From Endozoicomonas sp. NE40 (lineage in GTDB: Bacteria > Pseudomonadota > Gammaproteobacteria > Pseudomonadales > Endozoicomonadaceae): a stretch of DNA of 64,000 nucleotides. The number at the start of each line of letters is the position of its first letter. Positions within the stretch are counted from its first letter, which is position 1. The notes below the pieces were generated by a model. That model was not told where the DNA came from. It did not search any database and saw only the letters and a list, made by a program, of their open reading frames with translations. Positions 43,861 through 54,110 of the stretch are shown here, piece by piece. Position numbers and translations under genes: made by a program. Location: assembly GCF_040549045.1 (NCBI RefSeq), contig NZ_JBEWTB010000002.1:2201501-2265500 (forward strand). The letters are read 5' to 3'.

Positions 43861-45137
43861 GCTGTTTCCTTCTTCTCAAACAGTCTCCGGAAGACCGGGA
43901 AAATATCTTCAGGCGTTTTAATCTGCTGCATGGCAAAATGATCCGGGAACTGCTCGGCCACCGATTCGTATTCCCGCCACAGGTTCTGGTGGGCGCGATC
44001 CGTAATCTCTACGTAAGAGAAATACTGCACCTTGTGCATAATGGATTCGGTAAGAACTTTTGAACAAACACTGGAGTCGCCTTCCCAGTTATCACCATCG
44101 GAAGCCTGGGCAATGTAGATGTTCCAGTCAGTCGGACTGTAACGCTTGTCGATAATGTCCCGGCTCATTTCCAGGGCGCTGGAGACAATGGTGCCACCGG
44201 TTTCCCTTGAATAGAAAAAGTCATCTTCGTCAACTTCTTTAGCCGCAGTATGGTGACGAATAAAAACCACTTCAATCTGTTTGTAATTGCGTTGCAGGAA
44301 CAGGTACAGCAGGATAAAAAAGCGCTTGGCCATATCCTTGATTTCCTGCGTCATGGAGCCCGATACGTCCATAACACAGAACATCACCGCTTTATTGCTA
44401 GGACGTGGCACCCGGATACGGTTGTTGTACTTGAGATCGAAATCATCAATAAACGGCAGTTTCTTCAGTTTACCGTTCAGCCGTTTGATCTCTTCCCTCA
44501 ACTCAATGGCACGTTCCAGGTCAGTCGCGTCAGGGCTGACTTCCATTTCCCTGAGTTCTTTTTTAAGGGCTCGAATTTCTTTTCGGCTGGAACCGCCCAG
44601 GGCAATTCGCCGGGCATGGGCAGAACGCAGCGAACGAACAATGTTTAAGCGATCCGGTGAGCCTTCATTGGTAAAGCCTGCATTTTTGGTTTCATACTCT
44701 GTGGCGTCATGGAGCTGCTTGCGAACCAGATTGGGCAGTTCCAGATCGTCAAACATGTGGGAAAGGAACTCTTCGTGATTAATCTGGAAGGTAAACTCAT
44801 CCATTCCATCGCCGGAATTGCCAGCCTTACCAGAACCGCTGCCACGCCCTGCACCACCGTTGGGTCGTTTGATACGATCACCCTGAACAAAATCCTTATT
44901 GCCCGGATGCACCTGTTTATAACGACCACCCTGACCGTGTTGAAAATGAGGCTCGGATAAATCCTTGGTAGGAATAGTGACTTCACTGCCGGACTCAACA
45001 TCCGTAATGGAGCGTTTATTGACCGCTTCAGAAACCGCTTTCTTGATATGCTTGCGATAGCGATCGAGAAAGCGCTGACGGTTTACCGTACTTTTGTTCT
45101 TTCCGTTCAGACGACGATCAATAATTATGCTCATCAC
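43857..45137 (-). CDS. yeaH: YeaH/DUF444 family protein
   Basis: A 426-residue DUF444 protein. The N-terminus has LDRYRKHIKKAVSEAVNKRSI; the C-terminal part is a von Willebrand A-like domain with a MIDAS motif in MDVSGSMTQEIKDMAKRFFILLYLFL. Its middle contains a Gly-rich stretch (NGGAGRGSGSGKAG). It is always encoded with yeaG and spoVR and probably acts with the kinase. Confidence 0.93.
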   Translation of the reverse strand: MMSIIIDRRLNGKNKSTVNRQRFLDRYRKHIKKAVSEAVNKRSITDVESGSEVTIPTKDLSEPHFQHGQGGRYKQVHPGNKDFVQGDRIKRPNGGAGRGSGSGKAGNSGDGMDEFTFQINHEEFLSHMFDDLELPNLVRKQLHDATEYETKNAGFTNEGSPDRLNIVRSLRSAHARRIALGGSSRKEIRALKKELREMEVSPDATDLERAIELREEIKRLNGKLKKLPFIDDFDLKYNNRIRVPRPSNKAVMFCVMDVSGSMTQEIKDMAKRFFILLYLFLQRNYKQIEVVFIRHHTAAKEVDEDDFFYSRETGGTIVSSALEMSRDIIDKRYSPTDWNIYIAQASDGDNWEGDSSVCSKVLTESIMHKVQYFSYVEITDRAHQNLWREYESVAEQFPDHFAMQQIKTPEDIFPVFRRLFEKKETA

Positions 45138-45227
45138 ACGCTCCCTGTTTGTTAGTCGTACAGCGGGGCTAAATCCCTGCCCCGCCTGATGACCTCACAA
45201 CTACTTCCGGAACTCCTTACTTCGGAG

Positions 45228-47150
45228 CTACTGAGACTTTCTTACGCGTATGTACCATTCAGCCAGCAGCCTTACCTGTTTCTCGGTGTAGCCTCTGTTG
45301 ACCATACGTTTCACAAATTCATTGTGTTTGCGCTGGTCGTCATTGCTGCTTTTAGCGTTGAAAGAAATCACCGGAAGGAGGTCTTCAGTGTTAGAGAACA
45401 TTTTCTTCTCAATCACTGAACGCATCTTTTCATAGCTCGACCATGCCGGATTCTTGCCGTTGTTATTTGCCCGAGCCCTTAATACGAAATTAACGACTTC
45501 GTTACGGAAGTCTTTAGGGTTGGCAATACTGGCGGCTTTCTCGATTTTTTCCAGCTCTTCATTGATGGTGGCGCGATCAAGAATGTCCCCGGTTTCCGGA
45601 TCTCTGTACTCCTGATCCTGAATCCAGAAGTCAGCGTAGGTAATGTAACGGTCAAAGATGTTCTGACCGTACTCAGAGTAGGATTCCAGATAGGCGGTCT
45701 GAATTTCCTTACCCAGAAAATCAATGTATTTGGGTGCCAGGAACTCTTTCACATAGCGCAGATAACGCTCATGGATCTCTTTCGGGAACTGTTGCTGCTC
45801 AATCTGCTGTTCCAGAACATAGAGCATATGTACCGGGTTAGCGGCAACTTCACCGGGGTCGAAGTTGAAGACTTTTGAGAGAATCTTGAAAGCAAAGCGT
45901 GTTGACAGGCCTTCCATGCCTTCATCAACGCCAGCAGCATCTTTGTATTCCTGCAATGGCTTGGCATTCGGGTCGGTGTCTTTCAGACTTTCACCGTCGT
46001 ACACACGCATCTTGGAATAAACGTTGGAATTCTCCGGCTCTTTCACCCGCGACAGCACCGAGAACTGAGCCAGCATTTTCAGAGTATCCGGCGCACAGGG
46101 CGACTCTTTCAGCGAACTGTTCTCCAGCAGCTTTTCATAAATCTGTATTTCTTCGGTCACTCTGGTGCAATAAGGCACCTTGACGATATTTACCCGGTCA
46201 ATAAACGCTTCATTGGTTTTATTATTACGAAAGCTCTGCCATTCCGACTCATTGGAGTGAGCAAGAATAATACCGTTGTAAGGAATAGCCCCCATGCCTT
46301 CGGTACTGTTGTAATTACCTTCCTGAGTAGCCGTCAACAGAGGGTGCAACACCTTGATAGGAGCCTTGAACATCTCTACGAATTCCATGATGCCCTGGTT
46401 GGCATTACACAATGCGCCAGAGAAGCTGTAAGCGTCGGGATCATCCTGAGAGTACTCTTCCAGCTGGCGGATATCGACTTTGCCCACAAGGCTGGAAATA
46501 TCCTGATTGTTTTCATCACCCGGCTCGGTTTTGGCAATGGCGATCTGGTTCAGGATACTGGGGTAGAGTTTAACCACTTTAAACCTGGTAATGTCGCCGC
46601 CAAACTCATTGAGTCGTTTGACAGCCCAGGGAGACATGATGCCGCCGAGGTAACGACCGGGAATGCCGTACTCACTGGTCAGGATGTCACCGTCTTCATC
46701 GGCATTAAACAGGTTCAGGGGGGACTCAAACACCGGGGACCCCTTAATGGCGTAAAAGGGGATTTTTTCCATCAGGGCTTTAAGCTTCTCAGCCAGAGAG
46801 GATTTACCGCCACCGACCGGCCCAAGCAGATAAAGTATCTGTTTCTTCTCTTCCAGTCCCTGAGCCGCGTGTTTGAAAAACGACACGATTTGTTCAATGG
46901 CTTCTTCCATGCCATAGAACTCTTTGAAAGCGGGATAACGCTTGATCAGTTTATTGGAAAAAATTCGGCTTTGTCGTGGGTCTCTGGAAGTGTCGGTCAT
47001 TTCCGGTTCGCCAATCGCCTGCAACATGCGTTCAGCAGCATTAGCGTAAGTGGAAGGCTCATCCCTGCATAACTGCAGGTATTCCTGAATGGTCAGCTCT
47101 TCCTGTTGATGGGATTTAAACCTCTGTTGATAGCTGTCAAAGATATCCAT
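45228..47150 (-). CDS. yeaG: PrkA/YeaG serine protein kinase
   Basis: A 640-residue PrkA-type protein. An AAA+ Walker A reads GPVGGGKS at 110-117 and a sensor-like AHSNESEWQSF follows. The C-terminal part carries the PrkA kinase-like segment (YITYADFWIQDQEYRDPETG). It phosphorylates proteins under nutrient stress in related bacteria. It is first in the operon; its 524-base upstream region has no recognised promoter. Confidence 0.94.
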   Translation of the reverse strand: MDIFDSYQQRFKSHQQEELTIQEYLQLCRDEPSTYANAAERMLQAIGEPEMTDTSRDPRQSRIFSNKLIKRYPAFKEFYGMEEAIEQIVSFFKHAAQGLEEKKQILYLLGPVGGGKSSLAEKLKALMEKIPFYAIKGSPVFESPLNLFNADEDGDILTSEYGIPGRYLGGIMSPWAVKRLNEFGGDITRFKVVKLYPSILNQIAIAKTEPGDENNQDISSLVGKVDIRQLEEYSQDDPDAYSFSGALCNANQGIMEFVEMFKAPIKVLHPLLTATQEGNYNSTEGMGAIPYNGIILAHSNESEWQSFRNNKTNEAFIDRVNIVKVPYCTRVTEEIQIYEKLLENSSLKESPCAPDTLKMLAQFSVLSRVKEPENSNVYSKMRVYDGESLKDTDPNAKPLQEYKDAAGVDEGMEGLSTRFAFKILSKVFNFDPGEVAANPVHMLYVLEQQIEQQQFPKEIHERYLRYVKEFLAPKYIDFLGKEIQTAYLESYSEYGQNIFDRYITYADFWIQDQEYRDPETGDILDRATINEELEKIEKAASIANPKDFRNEVVNFVLRARANNNGKNPAWSSYEKMRSVIEKKMFSNTEDLLPVISFNAKSSNDDQRKHNEFVKRMVNRGYTEKQVRLLAEWYIRVRKSQ

Positions 47151-47674
47151 ATCGCGTCACCTGCCCTGTCTGATGTGTTTGGTCGATTCCCACGCTGCGG
47201 CTGCACAAACAGTCTTCTCACAACAGGGTTATCGACAGAATCAGTACAAAGACCACCTTTTAATTATAGAACTGTCAAAAAACAGCCCTGAGCCAAAAGC
47301 TAAAAAGTGGCCGAGGCTGACAGCCATTTCCATTGGCTGACATCATGGAACGCTTAACCTTCGTATAAGAAAAACTTATTGGAGGTTAACTCAAACAGAG
47401 CGGGAAAAAGCAAGCCCCTTTAAATTTATAATGTGGAGTTTTTAGACAATCTGCAATAGCTGGAGACTTAAAATACCGTATTTTTATTTCTGACAGACTT
47501 GTAACATAAGTCAGATGACGTATTTGGTTAAGTTGCGGAGTTTTTCAGGATCGGTGTTTGTCAACATCGGTATTTGTCAAAATAGTTGCCCCGAATGGCA
47601 TAAGCGTGTTTCAACCAACGCAACTGGTGAACGACGGCTTTGCGATAAACCATTCTGTCCACCAGCGCCCGTCA
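47151..47674. other. Long intergenic region upstream of yeaG and downstream of the bkd operon
   Basis: The stretch holds a 16-base tandem pair, atcggtgtttgtcaac and atcggtatttgtcaaa (47550-47581). No ORF and no consensus promoter is visible. The leader may regulate yeaG. Confidence 0.45.
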
Positions 47675-48733
47675 TTATTTTTTTAATTGTGTGATCAACG
47701 TATGTAAAAAGCGAGTGGCTTCTCCACCGGTTGCAGCCCGATGGTCGAAGGTTAAAGAAATCGGCAATACTTTATGACTGACGGCCTGCCCGTCAACACT
47801 GACAATTTCTTCCCGTAACTGCCCGACACCCACGATGCAAACCATCGGAGGCACAATGATCGGTGTTGCATATTTACCAGCAAACACACCAAAGTTGCTT
47901 AATGTAATCGTAGCGCCAGCCATTTCCGAAGGTGGCAGGGTACGTTCATTAACTGCGGTTCTGAAAGCATTGATCTGATCTCTCAGCTGTTTAGCGTCCA
48001 GAGTGTCCGCAGCACGAATGACCGGAACAAACAACCCTTCCTCACTGTCCACTGCCAGTCCAAGATGTACGGTATCAAACACTTCCCTGCTGGTCGTGTT
48101 GCCATCAAACCAGGCATTTAAGGCAGGCTCTTCCTGACAGGCTCTGGTAATAGCCTGTATCAGTCGTACAGTAATGTCCTCACCTTTTGCCCAGTGATCA
48201 ATGTCGGCATCATCAAACAGGGTGACAGGCACGACTTCGGCGTGGGATTGCGCCATAGTGTTCGCCATAAATTTGCGAACACCTTTCAAAGGCTCAGGGT
48301 TTTCCAGTGCGTATCCGGTTTGGACAGGCTTTTCGGTTAATGTCATGCCAAGGCGGGAAGCCAGCTCATTGACGGAACCTTGAGCAGAGGGAGTTGCTAA
48401 TGAGTCTTCCGGTGGAGAGCCAATAAAGAAAGTATCGTCTTCTTCCGGGCTGGCAGAGTCTGTTGCCAGCTTCCCAACTACTGTCCCTGTGTCTTCTTCC
48501 TCCGATACAAACTCAACCAGTGGTGCACCGGTCAGAATGGTATCACCGGGCTGTCCACACAAACGCGCTACTTCAGCGGTAACCGGAGAAGGGACTTCAA
48601 CAACGGCTTTGGCTGTTTCAACAGAAACAATTATCTGGTCTTCTTTTACGTGGTCGCCTTCCTGTATATGCCACTCAACAATATCTGCTTCAGGAATTCC
48701 TTCTCCCAGGTCGGGCAGGTTAAAAAATTTCAT
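47675..48733 (-). CDS. bkdB: Branched-chain alpha-keto acid dehydrogenase E2 (dihydrolipoyl acyltransferase)
   Basis: A 352-residue E2. The lipoyl domain (residues 1-75) has VSVETAKAVVEVPSP with the lipoyl lysine. The peripheral subunit-binding region is short and degenerate (SVNELASRLGMTL). The catalytic domain runs from about 140, ending in TFDHRAATGGEATRFL; catalytic His is present while the usual HRxxDG aspartate is Thr, as in some relatives. It passes acyl groups to CoA. It is the last gene of the operon. Confidence 0.9.
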   Translation of the reverse strand: MKFFNLPDLGEGIPEADIVEWHIQEGDHVKEDQIIVSVETAKAVVEVPSPVTAEVARLCGQPGDTILTGAPLVEFVSEEEDTGTVVGKLATDSASPEEDDTFFIGSPPEDSLATPSAQGSVNELASRLGMTLTEKPVQTGYALENPEPLKGVRKFMANTMAQSHAEVVPVTLFDDADIDHWAKGEDITVRLIQAITRACQEEPALNAWFDGNTTSREVFDTVHLGLAVDSEEGLFVPVIRAADTLDAKQLRDQINAFRTAVNERTLPPSEMAGATITLSNFGVFAGKYATPIIVPPMVCIVGVGQLREEIVSVDGQAVSHKVLPISLTFDHRAATGGEATRFLHTLITQLKK

Positions 48734-48772
48734 AGGCAGCTTCTCGTTTTTTATTTCTCAATGAAATGATGA

Positions 48773-49753
48773 TTAATGAAAAGACAATGTTTTTAATGCA
48801 GCTTTCATAATGTCGTCAGGGCTGGGCAGATAATGATCTTCCATTCGATAGTAAGGCATGATGGTGTCAAAACCCGTCACTCTCTCTACAGGTGCTTTAA
48901 GCACAGTTAACGCCTGTTCGGCGAGACTGGCAGCAATTTCTGCCCCTGCACCAAAGCTTTTACAGGCTTCATGGACAATCACGCATCGACCGGTTTTCTG
49001 AACCGATGTCAGAATAGTCTCCATATCCAGAGGCTTGATGGTGGCAACGTCAATCACCTCGGCTGAAACTCCGTGTTGCTCAAGAGTACTGGCCGCTTCC
49101 ATAGTTTCCTTTACAGAGGCTCCCCAGCTGACCAGAGTAACATCCTGACCCTGTTTCAGGGTAAAGCACTTATCCAGAGGCAGCAGTGGCGTCTTGTGAT
49201 GAACTTCCTGCTTTGATGCCCGGTAGATGCGTTTAGGCTCCAGAAAAATAACCGGGTCAGGTTCATTAATGGCAGACCGCAACAAGCCATAAGCCCGCAC
49301 AGGCGATGACGGAATGACCACCCTCAGGCCGGGAATATGCGCCAGCAGGGCTTCAGTGCTTTCTGAATGATGTTCCGGTGCATGAATGCCCCCACCAAAG
49401 GGAGCCCGCAACACCATCGGGCAGGATAAACGACCACGGGTTCGATTACGCATACGGGCTGCGTGGCAGATCAGTTGTTCCATGGTAGGAAAGATAAATC
49501 CCATAAACTGTATTTCTGCCACCGGCTTCAAACCCTGTGCAGCCATGCCTATGCTGATACCGGCAATCAGCGTTTCCGCCAGCGGTGTATCCATGACCCG
49601 CTTAAAGCCGTATTTATCCCTTAACCCCTGAGTGGCACGAAACACACCGCCATTGACACCAATGTCTTCACCCAGCATCACCACATCCGGGTCGGTTTCC
49701 ATGGCATGATCCAGAGCCAGGTTAACAGCCTCTACCATTGTGATCTTACTCAT
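48773..49753 (-). CDS. bkdA2: Branched-chain alpha-keto acid dehydrogenase E1 beta
   Basis: A 326-residue E1 beta: MLGEDIGVNGGVFRATQGLRDKYG, then FMGFIFPTMEQLICHAARM, GGGIHAPEHHSESTEALLAHIPGL and a C-terminal transketolase domain (GRCVIVHEACKSFGAGAEIAASL). With E1 alpha it decarboxylates branched keto acids. It overlaps E1 alpha by eight bases. Confidence 0.93.
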   Translation of the reverse strand: MSKITMVEAVNLALDHAMETDPDVVMLGEDIGVNGGVFRATQGLRDKYGFKRVMDTPLAETLIAGISIGMAAQGLKPVAEIQFMGFIFPTMEQLICHAARMRNRTRGRLSCPMVLRAPFGGGIHAPEHHSESTEALLAHIPGLRVVIPSSPVRAYGLLRSAINEPDPVIFLEPKRIYRASKQEVHHKTPLLPLDKCFTLKQGQDVTLVSWGASVKETMEAASTLEQHGVSAEVIDVATIKPLDMETILTSVQKTGRCVIVHEACKSFGAGAEIAASLAEQALTVLKAPVERVTGFDTIMPYYRMEDHYLPSPDDIMKAALKTLSFH

Positions 49754-50831
49754 GATTCTGACCTCCCGCAGCCCTCAACTCGGCTTCCTGTTTCTGCTGC
49801 TTCAGCGCTGATGGCATGTTCGCGTAATGGTAATCAAACAGGTCTTTTACGGGAGGAAGCGGCGTGTTGAGGTAGGTTTGAACTTCCTGTTCAATCTGCT
49901 GGCTGACGTCTTTGATAAGCGCCTGTTCCTGCTGTTCGTCCCAGTATCCCCGATGATGCAGGAAGGTTCTTAGTCGCTTGATGGGCTCTTTACTCCATGC
50001 CTGCTGCAATTCGTCACTACTGCGATAGCGGCTGGCGTCGTCTGCCGTGGTGTGGTCCCCCAGACGGTAACTGATGGCTTCAATAACCGTTGCGCCTTTA
50101 CCACTGCGAGCCCGGCCCATTGCCTCGCTGAGTACTTCGTGCAGCGCAATTACATCATTACCATCGACCTGATAAGAGGGCAAACCGGCTGAAATGCCTT
50201 TCTGGGCTAAGGTAGGAGCGCCTGACTGAATGGTTCTGGGGACTGAAATAGCCCACTGGTTGTTATTAATGACAAAGACCACAGGCAGCTGCCAGGTTCC
50301 GGCAAGGTTCAGAGCTTCGAGAAAATCCCCCTTGGACGTTGCGCCATCCCCCAATGCACAAACCGCAATACCGGACTCGTGACGAATTTTCAGGGCTGCA
50401 GCTACACCTGCGGCATGGCATGCCTGAGTGGCAATGGGAACACAGTTGGGAAAGTCCTTGCCCCAGTGTTCGCTGGCACTGCCCCGTTCATCACCGCCCC
50501 AGTAAAGCAGAATGTCGGACAGTGGAATGCCTCTGGCCATCAGTCCGGGATGGTCGCGATAATAGGGAATCAGCACATCATCTTTTTGCATCATAGAGCA
50601 GAACACGGTACTGATGGCTTCCTGCCCAAGACAGGAAGGGTAAGTACCCAGCTTACCGGTTCTCTGCAGGGCTATCGCCTTGGCATCAGCCTGGCGTCCC
50701 AGCACCATATTGCGATAGTAACCGAGCAGAATCTCTTTCTTCTGTGTCCAGTCAGGCAGTCGCTCGATCACTTCACCTTCAGCATCCAGGTACTGATAAA
50801 TAGGAATTGGATTAAGTTCTTTCTGTTCCAC
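49746..50831 (-). CDS. bkdA1: Branched-chain alpha-keto acid dehydrogenase E1 alpha
   Basis: A 361-residue E1 alpha with thiamine diphosphate motif GDGATSKGDFLEALNLAGTWQLPVVFVINNNQWAIS, phosphorylation-loop type YRLGDHTTADDASRYR and the substrate region QEAISTVFCSMMQKDDVLIPYYRDH. Second gene of the operon, 49 bases after leucine dehydrogenase. Confidence 0.93.
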   Translation of the reverse strand: MEQKELNPIPIYQYLDAEGEVIERLPDWTQKKEILLGYYRNMVLGRQADAKAIALQRTGKLGTYPSCLGQEAISTVFCSMMQKDDVLIPYYRDHPGLMARGIPLSDILLYWGGDERGSASEHWGKDFPNCVPIATQACHAAGVAAALKIRHESGIAVCALGDGATSKGDFLEALNLAGTWQLPVVFVINNNQWAISVPRTIQSGAPTLAQKGISAGLPSYQVDGNDVIALHEVLSEAMGRARSGKGATVIEAISYRLGDHTTADDASRYRSSDELQQAWSKEPIKRLRTFLHHRGYWDEQQEQALIKDVSQQIEQEVQTYLNTPLPPVKDLFDYHYANMPSALKQQKQEAELRAAGGQNHE

Positions 50832-50880
50832 AGTAAAAGCCTCTGTTATTAGTCGGATTGCCTGTTTATAGTAGATAGTT

Positions 50881-51927
50881 TTAAGCAGTTAGCTGTCTGA
50901 TCTCATCACCAAACAACATAGCTTCAGCCATCTGGTCTGCAATCCTGTTAACCGGCTCCTGTTGTTGCTGCTGTCTGCGGAAGACCTGTAGCAGCGTTTC
51001 TCCAATCCCCTTAATTCTGTGATTCAGCTCTTCGTTGCTTTTGCGGGCGTGCATCATAGCGACAAAAATCAGGCCACCCGCATTAATCAGGTAGTCCGGT
51101 GCGTAAAGAATGCCCCGGTTAAACAGTTGTTCCCCACACTCCGGGGTCAGTAACTGGTTGTTGGCAGAACCGGCAACAGCGCCGCACTGCAACTGATCGA
51201 TAGTCTGCTCATTCAGGATTCCGCCAAGGCCACAGGGACTGAAAATGTCACAGGGGGTTGAATGAATCTCTGCCGGGTTAACCCCTCTGGCACCGAACTC
51301 CCGGATACATTGTTCAACCTTGTCGTCATCAATGTCTGACACAACCAGCCGGGCGCCGTCTCTGTGCAACAGCTGGCACAGGGCATACCCCACATTTCCC
51401 AGCCCCTGGACAGCAAGGGTCATACCTTTGAGAGTATTGCCAAACCCTTTGTGAACCTTGAGCGTAGAAAGAATACCGTAATAAACCCCCCTGGCGGTTG
51501 AAGGCGCAGGGTTGCCACTGGCAGACGTACAGGAAACATGGCGGGTCTGAGTGGCAATGATATCCATATCGGAAACCCCGGTGCCACTGTCAATGGCTGT
51601 GATATATCGCCCTCCCAACTCATCAACAAAGCGCCCGAACGCACTGAACAGTTCGGTTCGGTCAAAGTCGCCTTCGGGCATCATGATTACTGACTTGCCA
51701 CCTCCCAGGTCCAGCCCTGCCAGAGCCGCTTTGTAACTCATACCCTGAGCCAGCCGGATCGCATCGGTCACGGCATCATCAAAAGAGGGGTAAGGGATAA
51801 AACGGCAACCGCCCAGTGACGGGCCTCTGCGGGTGTTATGGATGGCGATAATGGACTTCAGGCCTGAATGTTCATCGTATTTAATATGAATATCATTCAT
51901 TCTGGCCTCGGTTATCTGTCTGAACAT
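50881..51927 (-). CDS. ldh: Leucine dehydrogenase (Glu/Leu/Phe/Val type)
   Basis: A 348-residue amino acid dehydrogenase. The N-terminal part has YKAALAGLDLGGGKSVIMMP with the catalytic lysine, and GGRYITAIDSGTGVSDMD; the Rossmann domain begins VQGLGNVGYALCQLL. It deaminates branched-chain amino acids to keto acids, feeding the dehydrogenase complex. It heads the operon. Confidence 0.92.
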   Translation of the reverse strand: MFRQITEARMNDIHIKYDEHSGLKSIIAIHNTRRGPSLGGCRFIPYPSFDDAVTDAIRLAQGMSYKAALAGLDLGGGKSVIMMPEGDFDRTELFSAFGRFVDELGGRYITAIDSGTGVSDMDIIATQTRHVSCTSASGNPAPSTARGVYYGILSTLKVHKGFGNTLKGMTLAVQGLGNVGYALCQLLHRDGARLVVSDIDDDKVEQCIREFGARGVNPAEIHSTPCDIFSPCGLGGILNEQTIDQLQCGAVAGSANNQLLTPECGEQLFNRGILYAPDYLINAGGLIFVAMMHARKSNEELNHRIKGIGETLLQVFRRQQQQQEPVNRIADQMAEAMLFGDEIRQLTA

Positions 51928-52138
51928 ACGGGATCCTCCGAATGGTCCAGAGCGGATAAGGCTCTGATTTTGCTTTGTTTCTTATTATTATTTTAGGCAT
52001 CCTGCAAACGGGTTGGTTACAAGATTAATGCAACAGGATTGTAATCCCTTATTGTGATTAAGAATGAGATCGGAAGCTTTTGTCAAATTCTGAAGGGAAG
52101 TTATCCCTGCATCCAACAAAGCACTACCGAATTAAGCT

Positions 52139-53497
52139 CTATCTTTCCTTAGGCCGGGGCGCTAAGTGACTGGGATCCATCATCGGAGGCAGCCAGCCCC
52201 AGCTACGTACAACATTTTCATTCTCCTGACTGGGAAGCCCTCCCTGTTCATATTTTTCTGATTTTTTTCCAGATTCTTCAGGTTCAATACCACCAAACTG
52301 TTTTCTGCGCTTTACTTCAAATGTTTCAAAACCTGTCACCCACTCCTCGTAGGTATAGGGTTTCTCCAGAGATTTTCTATGTGTCAAATCGTGATTTATA
52401 TGCTCTTCTTGTGTATAACCAAGCCAGTCACAATACTTACAGTGAAATAGCTTCTCAGGATGCTCATTTTGCTGATGATCTTTCAGCCCCTTTTCGTTGT
52501 AATAGCCTGCTTGTCGACAAATTTTACAAAGAAAAGGCCATTCAAAGTGAGTGTTGCTGACAGGAAATTTGTTGTTTCTTTCTGAATATCGCCTTGTGAG
52601 AACCGGAGATCGACGTCCGCACTCTCCACTCTGGTGACTACTACCGCCCTGCTCTTTTCCACAAGTGTTAAATTTGATTTTGGCAGGCAGCTTACCGTGA
52701 TAGCTAAATTGAGGGTCAAACACAACCAGCTCAGGTGTGTAAACAGGCACCTTCAACGTTACCTGATATTCCCTGTCGTCACGACTGAGATCGTTTTCAA
52801 TCACCAGGGCTTCGCCCTCATGTATTTTCCTGATTTCCTCCGCTTTCTTCCTAATTTCGTTCTGCCTCTGAAGCCAGTTTGGTTCAGTAGACAAAAACTG
52901 GTTTCGCTTTTTGACAAGCTTATCTATTTTTTTCTGCTCTTCCTGTTGAGCCACCATCCGGGAAATCTGCTCCCAGGTTTCGTCATTGAGAGTCCGAACT
53001 ATATCGACTGAATCATCTGTCGGTATTGATGGCACCAGCATGATTCGGGACTGCTTGTGTAGCGTCAGCGATAATTGTCCATCTGCAAAAAATGTCAGTC
53101 CCAGTTTTAACAAAGAGTCACCCGTTTGACCTTTGCAAAACAGCTTGCTTTCGTCAGGGCTATCACCTGATTGAAAGGTACATAAAGAATTAACCAGCAA
53201 AGGTTGAACCCATTCGCCCCCCGAAACACTTATTTCAAAGTCAACGGTTCCTTTGCTGAACAGTGATATATACGTTTTCCCGGTAACGGTCTGCACTCCC
53301 GGAGAGTCGGGTTCAACACTGAGTTGGTGAGAGGTCAGCTTCTGAATATCATGCACGTAAGAAGCTACAAAAGGATGCATAAATAAAGCGGGATTTATAA
53401 CCGCTGGAACACCAGCAGCGTTAGCAGAAGCCCCTGAAGCCAGAATGGCGATCAATAAAAAATAGAGAGTAAAACCGTATGCCCTTGTTATCTGCAC
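52139..53497 (-). CDS. Secreted protein with C2H2-type zinc fingers, unknown function
   Basis: A 452-residue protein with a signal peptide (residues 1-28, ending ASGASANAAG). The middle is a soluble region with long helices (MVAQQEEQKKIDKLVKKRNQFLS). Near residue 340 it carries two adjacent zinc-finger repeats: CKIC-x13-H-x4-H in CRQAGYYNEKGLKDHQQNEH, and CKYC-x12-H-x3-H, the classic C2H2 spacing. A polar, unordered tail follows. Such fingers are common in eukaryotes and rare in bacteria. The gene stands alone. It may be a host-directed effector; that is inference. Confidence 0.75.
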   Translation of the reverse strand: MQITRAYGFTLYFLLIAILASGASANAAGVPAVINPALFMHPFVASYVHDIQKLTSHQLSVEPDSPGVQTVTGKTYISLFSKGTVDFEISVSGGEWVQPLLVNSLCTFQSGDSPDESKLFCKGQTGDSLLKLGLTFFADGQLSLTLHKQSRIMLVPSIPTDDSVDIVRTLNDETWEQISRMVAQQEEQKKIDKLVKKRNQFLSTEPNWLQRQNEIRKKAEEIRKIHEGEALVIENDLSRDDREYQVTLKVPVYTPELVVFDPQFSYHGKLPAKIKFNTCGKEQGGSSHQSGECGRRSPVLTRRYSERNNKFPVSNTHFEWPFLCKICRQAGYYNEKGLKDHQQNEHPEKLFHCKYCDWLGYTQEEHINHDLTHRKSLEKPYTYEEWVTGFETFEVKRRKQFGGIEPEESGKKSEKYEQGGLPSQENENVVRSWGWLPPMMDPSHLAPRPKER

Positions 53498-53690
53498 GCA
53501 GACCGCCTCGTGTCATGGATTTTTGATTATTCGGTTAAGATTGAAAGGCAATTCTAGTGCATATAACGGGCTTTGCTCTGCTTTATCCTGGTCAAAATTT
53601 GTCATCGGGGGCATTTTCTGGGTATCTTGTTAGATCGAAGCCGCCATGAGCAAGCATGAACGAGCATGAGCGAGAAAAGGAGGACGATCT

Positions 53691-54101
53691 ATGACAGACA
53701 CTGTACTTGAAAAACGTCGCTTCCCCCGAAAGCTGCTTGAAGAACCTGCAGAGGTTCTTGATAACGATACCGGTCAGTTGTTGGGCATTCTGGAAGATGT
53801 TTCGAAGGGAGGTTTCAGCCTGGTCACCAACCAGATGATCCGTCAGGAAGAGGTTCGTAATATAACACTGGTGCTGCCTGGCCCCCAGAAAAGCTATCAC
53901 CGGGTATCGTTGATAGCTGAATGTGTCTGGTGCCAGTCAAGTAACAAGCAGAGGAGCAGGCAGGACAATAACACGCGTAAAGGCCCCCCCGACAATGCGT
54001 CCTCAGATCAGGTTCCAGAAGGCTATGCCGCTGGATTTCAGTTGCGGGAGATCGACGAGCAGGACCTGGTTGCCCTTAATTACTTTATCCGTGACTACTG
54101 A
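53691..54101 (+). CDS. PilZ-domain cyclic-di-GMP-binding protein
   Basis: A 136-residue PilZ protein. The c-di-GMP motifs are RRFPRK near residue 9 and DVSKGGFSLV near residue 45; the rest fits the small beta barrel, with a low-complexity insert (RSRQDNNTRKGPPDNASSDQ). A ribosome binding site AGGAGG precedes the ATG. It reports c-di-GMP in surface or motility control. Confidence 0.88.
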   Translation: MTDTVLEKRRFPRKLLEEPAEVLDNDTGQLLGILEDVSKGGFSLVTNQMIRQEEVRNITLVLPGPQKSYHRVSLIAECVWCQSSNKQRSRQDNNTRKGPPDNASSDQVPEGYAAGFQLREIDEQDLVALNYFIRDY

Positions 54102-54110
54102 TACGAAGCC

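Noticed and set aside
46257..47072. A 271-codon plus-strand frame
   Set aside because: It is antisense to the conserved yeaG gene and carries no recognisable domain.
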